From Micromonospora sp. NBC_01699 (GTDB taxonomy: Bacteria > Actinomycetota > Actinomycetes > Mycobacteriales > Micromonosporaceae): 64,000 bases of DNA. Both the position numbers and the translations under genes were made by a program. Of the stretch, positions 1 through 7,837 are shown one piece after another. Within the stretch, counting starts at the first letter, position 1, and each line of letters opens with the position of its first letter. The stretch covers positions 5,952,001 to 6,016,000 of the forward strand of contig NZ_CP109199.1 in the NCBI RefSeq assembly GCF_036250065.1. The letters run 5' to 3'. The notes beneath the pieces were generated by a model. It made no database searches. It saw only the letters and a program-made list of their open reading frames with translations, and was not told the DNA's origin.

Positions 1-815
1 GCGGTGACCAGCAGCGCGGCGTCGGCTGGCAGACCGTGCACCAACCGGTCGAGCAGCCGGTCCAGCTCGGCCGCCGCAGCCCGCCAGGCGATCGAGTCGA
101 CCCCGGCCAGGTGCCCCTGCTGGTCGAGGTCCGGGTGGTAGCCGGAGACCAGGGTCGGGCCGGGTCCGGCGGCGAGCGCGGCCAGCATCTCGGTGGCCAA
201 CGCGTCCACCCCGGCCGCACCCCGGTAGACGCCACCGGAGTTGGCGGCCACGGTCAGGCCGCTGACGGCGTACTCGGGGCGGCTCACCACGGTCACCGCG
301 ACACCGGCCGCCTCGGCCAGTTCGAGCTGGGTCGGCAACGGCTGCCAGCGCCGGGGATCCGGGTCCGGCGTACGGGGGTCGCCGGCCGCACCGGACCAGT
401 TGATGTGGGTAAGGATCCGGTCGCTGCCCGGCACGTTCAGCCGGAAGCCGAGCACGCCGTGCGCCCCCGGTGCCGCCCCGGTGCCGAGAGTCACCAGACT
501 CGTCGGGGTGGTCGAGGGGAACCCGCTGGTCAGCGGCCTACCGGTCCGGGCGGCCAGGTCGGCGAGCACCGGAGCATGGGGCGCGGCAGTCGGTAACTGG
601 TACCAGCCGAGGCCGTCGACCAGCAGAACCGCTATCCGGCGTACGCCGTCGAGTTGGCCGACCAGCCCCAACGGGTCGGTGGCGCCCGGTACCCCGAGCA
701 CAGCCAGCACACTGGGAAGCAGGTCGGCGAGGCTGTCCCCGCCGTACTCCGGGCGTACCCGGTCGAACGGACCGTAGGCACCGAACGGGCCGGCGACGGC
801 GGACGGGTCGGTCAT
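1..815 (-). CDS. Alkaline phosphatase superfamily protein (type I phosphodiesterase/nucleotide pyrophosphatase), 3' end outside window
   Basis: This gene runs off the left edge; 271 codons from its ATG (at 815) are visible. Near residue 65 it reads VLLVDGLGW, the first metal-binding motif of the family, and further on a stretch SGFPSTTPTSLVTLGTG, in which the threonine pair after FPS is the expected nucleophile region. Proteins of this type are metal-dependent phosphate-ester hydrolases; the substrate cannot be told from sequence. Its start overlaps the stop of the upstream methyltransferase (ATGA), so the two are translationally coupled. No signal peptide is visible at this start, which suggests a cytoplasmic enzyme. 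Confidence 0.8.
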   Translation of the reverse strand, partial: MTDPSAVAGPFGAYGPFDRVRPEYGGDSLADLLPSVLAVLGVPGATDPLGLVGQLDGVRRIAVLLVDGLGWYQLPTAAPHAPVLADLAARTGRPLTSGFPSTTPTSLVTLGTGAAPGAHGVLGFRLNVPGSDRILTHINWSGAAGDPRTPDPDPRRWQPLPTQLELAEAAGVAVTVVSRPEYAVSGLTVAANSGGVYRGAAGVDALATEMLAALAAGPGPTLVSGYHPDLDQQGHLAGVDSIAWRAAAAELDRLLDRLVHGLPADAALLVT

Positions 816-1591
816 TCGGGGCGGCGGGCGAAGAGGTGCAGCTGGGCGGCCATGTCCCGGTAGGGCGGCCGGGACGCGGCGGCGAGCTCCAACTCCAGCA
901 ACGCCTGCGGGTCACCGTCGGCAGCGGCCGAGGGGATCAGATCAGCGAAGACGCGTACGCCGTGGGTCTGCTCCACCCGCAGCCCGGCGGCGCCGAGCAG
1001 CGCGGCGGCGGTCTCCGCGTCGTAACGCCGACGCAGCGTGTCCCTCGGCCCGGCGCACCCGTCCGGGTCGGCGAGCAGCGCGGCGGCGACGTCGAGGTGC
1101 CCGTTCATCGCCCGGCTGAGTACGGCCGCCGCCCGGCTCGCCACCAGCACACTGGCCGCCCCGCCGGGACGCAGCGCGGTCGCCACCGCCGCCACCACGT
1201 CGGCCGGATCGTCGACCACCTCCAGTACGGCGTGGCAGAGCACCAGGTCAGCGGCGGCCGGCTCGACCAGTCCGGCGAGCGCGTCCCCGTCCCCCTGCAC
1301 CGCCCGGATCCGGTCACCGACGCCCGCCTCGGCGGCCCGCCGGGTCAACGCGGCGAGCGCGTCCGGGCTGGCGTCGACCACCGTCACCCGGTGACCCGCC
1401 TCGGCCAGCGGCACGGCGAAGCCGCCGGTCCCCCCACCAACGTCCAGCACGGTCAGGGCGCGCCCGGCGAGCCGGTCGAGTTCCCGGCGCAGCACCGCCC
1501 AGACCACGGCGGTACGCGGGCCCGGATACGGTCCGGTTGCTGGCGCCGGCCGGCCACGCACCGCGCCGGAACCGATCTGTGTTCGCTCCAC
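812..1591 (-). CDS. Class I SAM-dependent methyltransferase
   Basis: The 259-residue protein carries a clear Rossmann-type SAM-binding motif I (VLDVGGGTGGFAVPLAEAG, about residues 48-66), followed by VTVVDASPDAL (the acidic residue at the end of strand beta2) and a motif II-like DLVLCHAVLEVV. It resembles SmtA/UbiE-like methyltransferases acting on small molecules; the acceptor cannot be identified. The stop overlaps the ATG of the downstream phosphodiesterase, so the pair forms an operon. The upstream neighbour dnaE2 is encoded on the other side with about 80 bp between this start and the dnaE2 stop. Confidence 0.85.
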   Translation of the reverse strand: MERTQIGSGAVRGRPAPATGPYPGPRTAVVWAVLRRELDRLAGRALTVLDVGGGTGGFAVPLAEAGHRVTVVDASPDALAALTRRAAEAGVGDRIRAVQGDGDALAGLVEPAAADLVLCHAVLEVVDDPADVVAAVATALRPGGAASVLVASRAAAVLSRAMNGHLDVAAALLADPDGCAGPRDTLRRRYDAETAAALLGAAGLRVEQTHGVRVFADLIPSAAADGDPQALLELELAAASRPPYRDMAAQLHLFARRPE

Positions 1592-1668
1592 CGGACGAGC
1601 CTAGGCCACCGGTCCGGATCACCGATCGGGAGAATCCGCCCGGCCCCGCCGAGGCAACCCGGAGCGGG

Positions 1669-4600
1669 TCAGCGGAAGTCACGGGAGGCGGGCGTGACCG
1701 GGGCGGTGATCGCGTCCAGCCGGTCGGCGATCAGGTTCGTCACCCCCTCGGCCCGCTCCAGCCGACCCCGCACGACCAGCGTGTTGCTCGTCCGGGCCAC
1801 CTTCCGGTAGCGCTGCCACAGCCCCGGCGAGCAGATCACGTTCAGCATGCCGGTCTCGTCCTCCAGGTTCAGGAAGGTCACCCCACCGGCCGTACCCGGA
1901 CGTTGCCGGTGGGTGACGATGCCGCCGACCCGGACCCGCCGACCCGGCTCCACCCGGCCCAGCTTCGCGATCGGCACCGCGTCGAGCGCGTCGAGCCGAT
2001 CCCGGACGAACCGGGCCGGATGGCTCTCCGGGGAGAGCCCGGTGGCCCACACGTCGGCGACCAGCCGGTCCACCGCCTCCATGCCCGGCAGGGTCGGCGC
2101 GGTCGCCCCGGCCACCGTGCCCGGCAGCCGGCCCGGCTTCTCCTGCGCCGCCGCGCCGGCCGCCCAGAGCGCCGCCCGCCGGCTCAGCCCGAAACAGGCG
2201 AAGGCGTCCGCGGTGGCCAGCGCCTCAAGCTGCGCGGCCGGCAGGCCGACCCGCCGGGCCAGGTCCGGCATGTCCGCGTACGGGCCGTGCGCGGCCCGTT
2301 CCGCCTCGATCCGCTCCGCCAGGTCGACGCCGATGGTGCGGATCGCGGCCAGCCCCAGCCGCACCGCCGGACCGCCCAGCCCCCACTGGTGCGGTGGCTC
2401 GCCCGGCTCGTTGCCCCACCGGGTCTGCGGGGTGGACTCCAGCACCGCCTGCGCGCCGCTTGCGTTGATGTCCGGCCGGCGTACCTCGACCCCGTGCCGG
2501 CGGGCGTCGTCGACCAGCGTCTGCGGCGAGTAGAAACCCATCGGCTGGGCGTTGAGCAGCGCGGCCAGGAACGCGGCCGGGTGGTAGCGCTTCAGCCAGG
2601 AGGAGGCGTAGACCAGGTAGGCGAAGCTCATCGCGTGGCTCTCCGGGAAGCCGAAGCTGGCGAACGCGGACAGCTTGAGGAAGACGTCGTCGGCCACCTC
2701 GCCGGTGATGCCCCGCTGGGCCATGCCGGCGTAGAGCCGGTCCCGGATCCGGTCCATCCGCTCGCTCGACCGCTTCGACCCCATCGCCCGGCGCAACTGG
2801 TCGGCACCGGCCGCGTCGAAACCGGCCAGGTCGATCGCGAGCTGCATCAACTGCTCCTGGAACAAGGGCACCCCGAGCGTCTTCTCCAGCGCGTTGCGCA
2901 TCAGCGGATGCGGATAGGTGACCTCCTCCTGCCCGTTCTTGCGCCGGATGTACGGGTGCACCGAACCACCCTGGATCGGGCCCGGCCGGATCAGCGCCAC
3001 CTCGACCACCAGGTCGTAGAAGACCCGTGGCTTGAGCCGGGGCAGGGTGGCGATCTGGGCCCGGCTCTCCACCTGGAACACGCCCACCGAGTCGGCCCGG
3101 CAGAGCATGTCGTACACCTCGGGGTCGTCCAGGGTCATGCTGCTCAGGTCCAGGGTCGAGCCGATCATGTCGTACGCGTAGTGCAGCGCGGAGAGCATGC
3201 CGAGCCCGAGCAGGTCGAACTTGACCAGCCCGGCGCTGGCGCAGTCGTCCTTGTCCCACTGGAGCACGGTGCGGCCCGGCATCCGCCCCCACTCCACCGG
3301 GCAGACCTCGATCACCGGTCGGTCGCAGATCACCATCCCGCCGGAGTGGATGCCCAGATGCCGGGGGAAGGTCTGCAACTCGTTGGCGTACGCGACGACG
3401 TGCTCGGGGATCTCCTCGGCGTCCACGCTCGCCACCGTGCCCCAGTGGTCGATCTGCTTGCTCCAGGCGTCCTGCTGACCGGGCGAGAAGCCGAACGCCT
3501 TGGCGATGTCCCGCACCGCCGACCGGGGCCGGTACGAGATCACGTTCGCGACCTGGGCGGTGTGCTCCCGGCCGTACTTCGTGTAGAGGTACTGGATCAC
3601 CTCCTCGCGCCGGTCGGACTCGATGTCCACGTCGATGTCGGGCGGCCCGTCGCGTTCGGGGGCGAGGAACCGCTCGAAGAGCAGGTGGTGCCGGACCGCG
3701 TCGACGTTGGTGACCCGCAGCGCGTAACAGACCGCCGAGTTAGCCGCCGAGCCGCGCCCCTGGCAGTAGATGTTCCTGCGCCGGCAGAACGAGACGATGT
3801 CGTGCACCACCAGGAAGTAGCCGGGGAAACCCAGCTCGTCGATCATCTTCAACTCGTGTTCGAGCTGCTCGTACGCGCCCGGATGGGCCTCGCGCGGCCC
3901 GTAACGCTCCAGCGCCCCGTCCATCGTCAACTGCCGCAGCCAGCTCATCTCCGAGTGGCCGGGCGGCACCGGGTGGACCGGCAGGTCGGGCGCGACCAGT
4001 TGCAGGTCGAAGGCGAGCTCGGTGCCGAACCGGGCAGCCCGCGCCACCGCACCGGGGTAGTCGGCGAACCGGGCCGCCATCTCGGCCCCGCCACGCAGGT
4101 GTGCGGTGGCCGCCGCCGGCAGCCAGCCATCGAGGTCGTCCAGGCTGCGCCGGGCCCGTACGGCCGCCAGCGCGGTGGCCAGCCGCCGCCGCGACGGGGT
4201 CGCGTAGTGCACGTTGTTGGTGGCCACGGTCGGCAACCCGGCACGGGCGGCCAGGTCGGCGAGGGCGTCGTTGCGGTCGGAGTCGGTCGGGTCGCCGTGG
4301 TCGATCAGCTCCACCGCCACCGTCTCCGCGCCGAACAGCGCGGTCAGCCGGTCCAGCTCCCGGGCCGCCGCCTCGACCCCCTCGGTGAGCAGCGCCGCCG
4401 GCACCGGACCCTTGCGGCAGCCGGTGAGCACCAGCACGTGGTCGCGCAGGTCGGCGGCGATCTCCTCCAGGTCGGCGCCGCTACCGCCGCCGCTGGCGTG
4501 ATCCGGGCCGTCGCGGTGGGCGCCGTAGACCGGGCGGCCCTTCTCGCCGCCGCGCAACTGGGCGCGGGCGATGGTCCGGGCCAGCCGGGCGTAGCCCTCC

Positions 4601-5067
4601 GGGCCGTGCGCGAGCACCAGCAGGTGCCGGCCGAGCGGGTCCGGCTCACCGTTCGCCGGTCCGGGCAGGCCGAGGGAGAGTTCGGCACCGAAGATGGTGG
4701 GCAGGTGCAGCGCCCGAGCCGCCTCGGCGAACCGGACCACACCGTAGAACCCGTCGTGGTCGGTCACCGCGAGCGCGGTCAGCCCCAACCGGGCCGCCTC
4801 CTCGGCCATCTCCTCCGGGTGGCTGGCACCGTCGAGGAAGCTGAAGTTGGTGTGCGCGTGCAGCTCGGCGTACGGGACGGTGGCGTCGGGGGGCGTGATC
4901 GGCCGCGCCGGTGAGGCGTACCGCTCCCGCCGTCGGCTGGTCGGTGCCTCGTCGGCGAGCGGGTCCACCACGTGCAGGTGACCGGCCGCGCCGTCGCCCG
5001 CCCGGTGCCGGCCCGACAGCGTACGTTCCAGCTCCGACCAGGGCATCTTCGGGTTGTGGAAGCTCAT
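1669..5067 (-). CDS. dnaE2: Error-prone DNA polymerase III alpha subunit DnaE2
   Basis: A 1132-residue C-family polymerase, the catalytic subunit of the SOS mutasome. The PHP domain begins with YAELHAHTNFSFLDG (about residues 65-79); the polymerase acidic pair is in PPDIDVDIE (about 475-483), with VKFDLLGLG further on. It lacks the C-terminal extension of replicative DnaE1 and ends soon after an OB-fold (VRVGGIVTHRQRPGT...), as is usual for DnaE2. The start MSFHNPKMPWSELER is preferred over the upstream in-frame ATG, because that one lies in a tandem repeat copied from the end of imuB. DnaE2 carries out translesion synthesis together with ImuA' and ImuB; expression should follow the SOS box upstream of imuB. 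Confidence 0.95.
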   Translation of the reverse strand: MSFHNPKMPWSELERTLSGRHRAGDGAAGHLHVVDPLADEAPTSRRRERYASPARPITPPDATVPYAELHAHTNFSFLDGASHPEEMAEEAARLGLTALAVTDHDGFYGVVRFAEAARALHLPTIFGAELSLGLPGPANGEPDPLGRHLLVLAHGPEGYARLARTIARAQLRGGEKGRPVYGAHRDGPDHASGGGSGADLEEIAADLRDHVLVLTGCRKGPVPAALLTEGVEAAARELDRLTALFGAETVAVELIDHGDPTDSDRNDALADLAARAGLPTVATNNVHYATPSRRRLATALAAVRARRSLDDLDGWLPAAATAHLRGGAEMAARFADYPGAVARAARFGTELAFDLQLVAPDLPVHPVPPGHSEMSWLRQLTMDGALERYGPREAHPGAYEQLEHELKMIDELGFPGYFLVVHDIVSFCRRRNIYCQGRGSAANSAVCYALRVTNVDAVRHHLLFERFLAPERDGPPDIDVDIESDRREEVIQYLYTKYGREHTAQVANVISYRPRSAVRDIAKAFGFSPGQQDAWSKQIDHWGTVASVDAEEIPEHVVAYANELQTFPRHLGIHSGGMVICDRPVIEVCPVEWGRMPGRTVLQWDKDDCASAGLVKFDLLGLGMLSALHYAYDMIGSTLDLSSMTLDDPEVYDMLCRADSVGVFQVESRAQIATLPRLKPRVFYDLVVEVALIRPGPIQGGSVHPYIRRKNGQEEVTYPHPLMRNALEKTLGVPLFQEQLMQLAIDLAGFDAAGADQLRRAMGSKRSSERMDRIRDRLYAGMAQRGITGEVADDVFLKLSAFASFGFPESHAMSFAYLVYASSWLKRYHPAAFLAALLNAQPMGFYSPQTLVDDARRHGVEVRRPDINASGAQAVLESTPQTRWGNEPGEPPHQWGLGGPAVRLGLAAIRTIGVDLAERIEAERAAHGPYADMPDLARRVGLPAAQLEALATADAFACFGLSRRAALWAAGAAAQEKPGRLPGTVAGATAPTLPGMEAVDRLVADVWATGLSPESHPARFVRDRLDALDAVPIAKLGRVEPGRRVRVGGIVTHRQRPGTAGGVTFLNLEDETGMLNVICSPGLWQRYRKVARTSNTLVVRGRLERAEGVTNLIADRLDAITAPVTPASRDFR

Positions 5068-5180
5068 CGGGGCGCACCCGCTCCCCGCCCGGTGGGGTGC
5101 TCGGTCATAGACCGCCTCCACCGCCCGGCAGTGTGCTCAGTCATAGACCGCCTCCACCGCCCGGCAGTGTGCTCAGTCAT
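5064..5180 (-). CDS. Small linking reading frame between imuB and dnaE2 (38 aa, repeat-encoded)
   Basis: An ATG lying inside the last imuB codons opens a 38-codon frame that ends in a TGA overlapping the dnaE2 ATG (ATGA). The frame is built from a 36-bp repeat, so the predicted peptide repeats MTEHTAGRWRRS twice and ends MTEHPTGRGAGAPR. Each unit contains a GGTGGAGG ribosome-binding core 6 bases before its ATG. The likely role is translational coupling across the 105-bp gap rather than a functional peptide. This is inference from overlaps and ribosome-binding sites only. Confidence 0.4.
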   Translation of the reverse strand: MTEHTAGRWRRSMTEHTAGRWRRSMTEHPTGRGAGAPR

Positions 5181-5198
5181 AGACCGCCTCCACCGCCC
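5099..5198 (-). repeat. 36-bp tandem repeat containing the 3' end of imuB (2.8 copies)
   Basis: Two complete 36-bp units (5099-5134 and 5135-5170) and a partial third (5171-5198) are nearly identical; the only difference in the full units is one base. The copy at 5171-5198 is the true end of imuB (encoding EAVYD and stop). The other two copies lie in the gap before dnaE2, so the imuB stop region has been duplicated twice. The unit is 12 codons long, which preserves frame, and contains a GGAGG core and an ATG. Confidence 0.95.
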
Positions 5199-6771
5199 AT
5201 CGGCCGCTGGCGAGGGAGAGCAGCAGCGCGCCCCCGTCGGCGAGTCGAACCTGGAAACGGGCCCGCCGCCGGGACTCGGCCGGCGCCCACCACCGCTCGT
5301 CCAGCGGCCAGGGCCCGGCCCAGCCGACGATCTCCACCGGCCCGGCGGTGCCCACCACCAACCGGACCGGGGCCGCGCTGACCTGCAACCTGGCGCTCAC
5401 CGTGACCGGCTCGCCCGCGTCGTCGTAGACCTCGGCCGGCAGCGGCGCGGCCAGCACCACCGCCGGTGCCGGCGGCGGCATCCGCCCCGGCCAGGGTGGC
5501 TCCGCCGGGCGGCCGGGGGTCCGCTCGTCACCCCACGGCACCAACCGGGCCCGGTCGGCGTGCGACCGCCCGCCGCCGAGCACCGCGGTGAGCACCGAGT
5601 CGGGGCCGAGAATGCCCTGCACCCGGCTCAGCGCCCGGTGCGCCCGCTCCCGCTCGGCACCGGTCTCGCCCCACAGTCCGGGTTGCAGGCCGGCCTGGGC
5701 CAGCAGCCCGTCGGGGATCAGCCGCAGCCGGATGATCCCCGAGGTCGGCCGGGGCGGGACGACCCGCCCGCCGGCACCGGGACGCCGGTTGGTGCCGGAG
5801 AGCCAGCCGTCGAGTTGCCAGCGCACCCGGTCGGCGATGGCGGCCGAGTTGAGCAGGCCGTCGTGCCGCCAGACCCGGTGCAGTTCCTGGCCGTGCTCGG
5901 TGACCGCCTCGATGCCGAGCCGGGTGCAGGCCAGCGCGTGCCCGGCGAGGGTTTCGTGCAGCCGTTCGGCGAGGGCACGGGCGGCGAACGCGGCGGCGTC
6001 GACCCGGTCCAGCGGCTCGTCGTACGTCTCGGTCACCACCAGGTCGGGCGGCGGGCGGCGGACCGCGAGCCGGCGGTGGTCGCGGCCGGCCGCCAGCCGG
6101 TGGGCGAGTGCGGCGTCGAACCCGAACCGGGCCAGCACGTCGCCCGCGGGCAGGGCCGCGAAATCGGCCAGGGTACGCAGTCCGAGCCGGCGCAGCAGGT
6201 CGGTCAGGGTCGGTCGGGCGAGCGCCTCGACCGGCAGGTCGGCGAGGAACTCGCGGGTGCCGCCGGGCGGGACGATCCGGCCGGTGCGGGCGGCCAGGCC
6301 GGCGGCGAACAGCCCGTCGGCGATGCCGATCTGGCTCTCCACCAGGCAGGTCTGGGCGATGTGCTCGACGATCCGTTCGGCGGCCCGCTCCTCGCCGCCG
6401 AAGTAGCGGGCCGGGCCACGGACGGCGAGCGCGCAGGCACCCGGCCGGATCACCTCGACCCCGGCGGCCACCTCCTCGACCGCGGCGACCACCGCTTCGA
6501 AGGCGCGGGCGTCCCGACCGGGGTCGTGGTCGACCACCACCAGTTGCGGGCAGCGGCTCTGTGCCTCCCGTTTGCGCAGCCCACGGCGCACCCCCTCGGC
6601 GCGGGCGGCGGCGGAGCAGGCATGCACCCGGTTGCCGTGCAGTACGGCGACCGGCGCCGACGCCGGCACCCCGTCCACGATCTCGGCCGCGACGACCGAC
6701 CAGTCCGGGCACCAGACGAGCAGGGTGCGCACCGGTGCCGACCGCCCGGTGTCCCCCGTCCCGCCCGCCAT
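5173..6771 (-). CDS. imuB: ImuB, catalytically inactive Y-family polymerase-like mutasome adaptor
   Basis: A 532-residue protein with the Y-family polymerase fold. The position of the first catalytic aspartates reads LLVWCPDWSV (about residues 17-26) instead of the DxDxFF pattern of active enzymes, as in known ImuB proteins. A QPGLWG motif at residues 363-368 fits the beta-clamp binding site of ImuB. In mycobacteria ImuB links DnaE2 and ImuA' to the sliding clamp. A LexA-type box lies 35 bp upstream of the ATG, so imuB-dnaE2 can be induced separately from the genes before it. The 3' end is the source of a tandem repeat that extends into the gap before dnaE2. Confidence 0.93.
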   Translation of the reverse strand: MAGGTGDTGRSAPVRTLLVWCPDWSVVAAEIVDGVPASAPVAVLHGNRVHACSAAARAEGVRRGLRKREAQSRCPQLVVVDHDPGRDARAFEAVVAAVEEVAAGVEVIRPGACALAVRGPARYFGGEERAAERIVEHIAQTCLVESQIGIADGLFAAGLAARTGRIVPPGGTREFLADLPVEALARPTLTDLLRRLGLRTLADFAALPAGDVLARFGFDAALAHRLAAGRDHRRLAVRRPPPDLVVTETYDEPLDRVDAAAFAARALAERLHETLAGHALACTRLGIEAVTEHGQELHRVWRHDGLLNSAAIADRVRWQLDGWLSGTNRRPGAGGRVVPPRPTSGIIRLRLIPDGLLAQAGLQPGLWGETGAERERAHRALSRVQGILGPDSVLTAVLGGGRSHADRARLVPWGDERTPGRPAEPPWPGRMPPPAPAVVLAAPLPAEVYDDAGEPVTVSARLQVSAAPVRLVVGTAGPVEIVGWAGPWPLDERWWAPAESRRRARFQVRLADGGALLLSLASGRWAVEAVYD

Positions 6772-6805
6772 CGCACCCCATCTCGACCAGCCCGTCGAGC
6801 CACCC

Positions 6806-6821
6806 TAGAACATGTGTTCGA
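6806..6821. promoter_or_regulatory. LexA-type SOS box upstream of imuB
   Basis: The 16-bp sequence TAGAACATGTGTTCGA matches the actinobacterial LexA consensus TCGAAC-N4-GTTCGA at 11 of its 12 defined positions. It lies 35 bp before the imuB ATG, a position suited to repression of a promoter for imuB-dnaE2. Confidence 0.85.
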
Positions 6822-6823
6822 TT

Positions 6824-7003
6824 CTAGTTCGGCGGGATGCCCGGAGCGGGTGGGCTCCGGGTTGTTTCGGGTTTGGTGTGCAGGACCTCGCGGGCCTGTT
6901 CGGCGGCGCGGGTGATGGTTTCGCTGATGAAGTCGAGGAAGCGGGCGATGTTCTCCAGGCGGGTGGCGGCGGGGGTGTGGGGGCCGGGTCCCGTCGGAAT
7001 CAG
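6824..7003 (-). other. Stop-free frame between imuA' and imuB, possible gene remnant or frameshifted ImuA' tail
   Basis: This frame begins with a CTG that overlaps the imuA' stop (CTGA) and runs 59 codons to a TAG three bases before the SOS box. It contains no ATG, GTG or TTG. The middle part reads RLENIARFLDFISETITR followed by AAEQAREVLH, which looks like a real amphipathic helix and uses G/C-ending codons. It may be the 3' remnant of a lost gene, or a +1-frame extension of ImuA'. I do not recognise a family. Evidence is limited to codon use and helix character. Confidence 0.3.
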
Positions 7004-7677
7004 CCGGCCCGCACGTACCGGCCTGTCGTCGGAAGTCCGACCGGGGTCGTTCTGTCCTCGACAGTCCGGACCCGGCCGTCCTCACCCGGAAGCCACAGGA
7101 CCAGCTCGGCATTCGGGCGGTGGGACGCGACCACGGTCAGCCGCCGACTGCGTAGCCGACCCCGCCCCTGTCCCAGACCAACCCACTCCTGATGCCGCAC
7201 CGACACGCGCACATCGCTGCCCTCCCAGACCGGTCCAAGCGTGAACAGCGTGCAGCGGTGCTGACGCGCCTTCGCCGCCAGCCGCCGCGCCAACGCCCCC
7301 GACACCTGCGCCGACGTGGCAACCAGCACCGCGTCCATCCCCGTCACCAGGGCACCGACGGCGTCCGCCCACGCCGCGCCGGCCTGCGGAACCAGGGCCA
7401 GCGCCTCCAACCGGATGTCCAACTCGTGGGCGGCAAGGCAACCGAACGAAGGGACGTTGACCACGCCACACCAGCCACCCGCCGATGACACCCCGGCCAG
7501 CATCATCATCGCCAACGACGACCGACCGGCCTCTCCCTCGATTGCGACTACCGCGCCACGCCTCAACCGCCCCTTGAACAGCGGCTGCATCGGCGCCAGT
7601 AGCGGTAGGCGGTCGTCGATGCCCCCGCGAGGACCGGCGTCCCGCAGCGCCTCCCTCAACCGAGCGACGTCAGCCAT
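7000..7677 (-). CDS. imuA: ImuA', RecA-like mutasome accessory protein
   Basis: A 225-residue protein with a RecA-like core. The Walker A region reads EGEAGRSSLA (about residues 47-56), lacking the usual lysine, so ATP hydrolysis is doubtful. In mycobacteria ImuA' binds ImuB and is needed for DnaE2-dependent mutagenesis. The start at MADVARLREAL is chosen because a GAGG core sits six bases upstream and the earlier in-frame ATG adds a Cys/Arg-rich stretch unlike the family. It lies 160 bp after the HEPN gene and 228 bp before imuB. Confidence 0.85.
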   Translation of the reverse strand: MADVARLREALRDAGPRGGIDDRLPLLAPMQPLFKGRLRRGAVVAIEGEAGRSSLAMMMLAGVSSAGGWCGVVNVPSFGCLAAHELDIRLEALALVPQAGAAWADAVGALVTGMDAVLVATSAQVSGALARRLAAKARQHRCTLFTLGPVWEGSDVRVSVRHQEWVGLGQGRGRLRSRRLTVVASHRPNAELVLWLPGEDGRVRTVEDRTTPVGLPTTGRYVRAG

Positions 7678-7747
7678 CGTGGCCTCGCACCGGCACCGCG
7701 CCGGCACGGAGTTCGGCCGCCGCGACCACCGTTACCCGGCCCGTCAT
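7670..7747 (-). CDS. Small linking reading frame upstream of imuA' (25 aa)
   Basis: An ATG at 7747 opens MTGRVTVVAAAELRAGAVPV... and ends in a TGA inside the second and third codons of imuA' (ATGGCTGA overlap). Third codon positions are almost all G or C. It would place ribosomes at the imuA' start, like the 38-codon frame before dnaE2. No family is recognised and it may not be translated. Confidence 0.3.
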   Translation of the reverse strand: MTGRVTVVAAAELRAGAVPVRGHDG

Positions 7748-7773
7748 GGGCTCACCCACCCCCGCCTACCCCG

Positions 7774-7837
7774 CCGCTCCTGTTGCCGCTCCTGCTACCG
7801 CGCTTGTTGCCGCTCCTGTTACCGGGCTTGTTGCCGC
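7774..7837 (-). repeat. 12-bp tandem repeat after the HEPN gene
   Basis: Five 12-bp units of the pattern CAACAGGAGCGG (minus strand, with alternating variants giving a 24-bp period) fill 7774-7833, and a partial unit runs into the HEPN stop codon at 7838. Each canonical unit contains an AGGAG ribosome-binding-like core. The unit length preserves reading frame. Confidence 0.85.

Noticed and set aside
1537-4914. Plus-strand open frame of more than 1100 codons
   Set aside because: It is the shadow of dnaE2; the translation is His/Arg/Pro/Val-rich without any domain, while the minus strand encodes all DnaE2 motifs.
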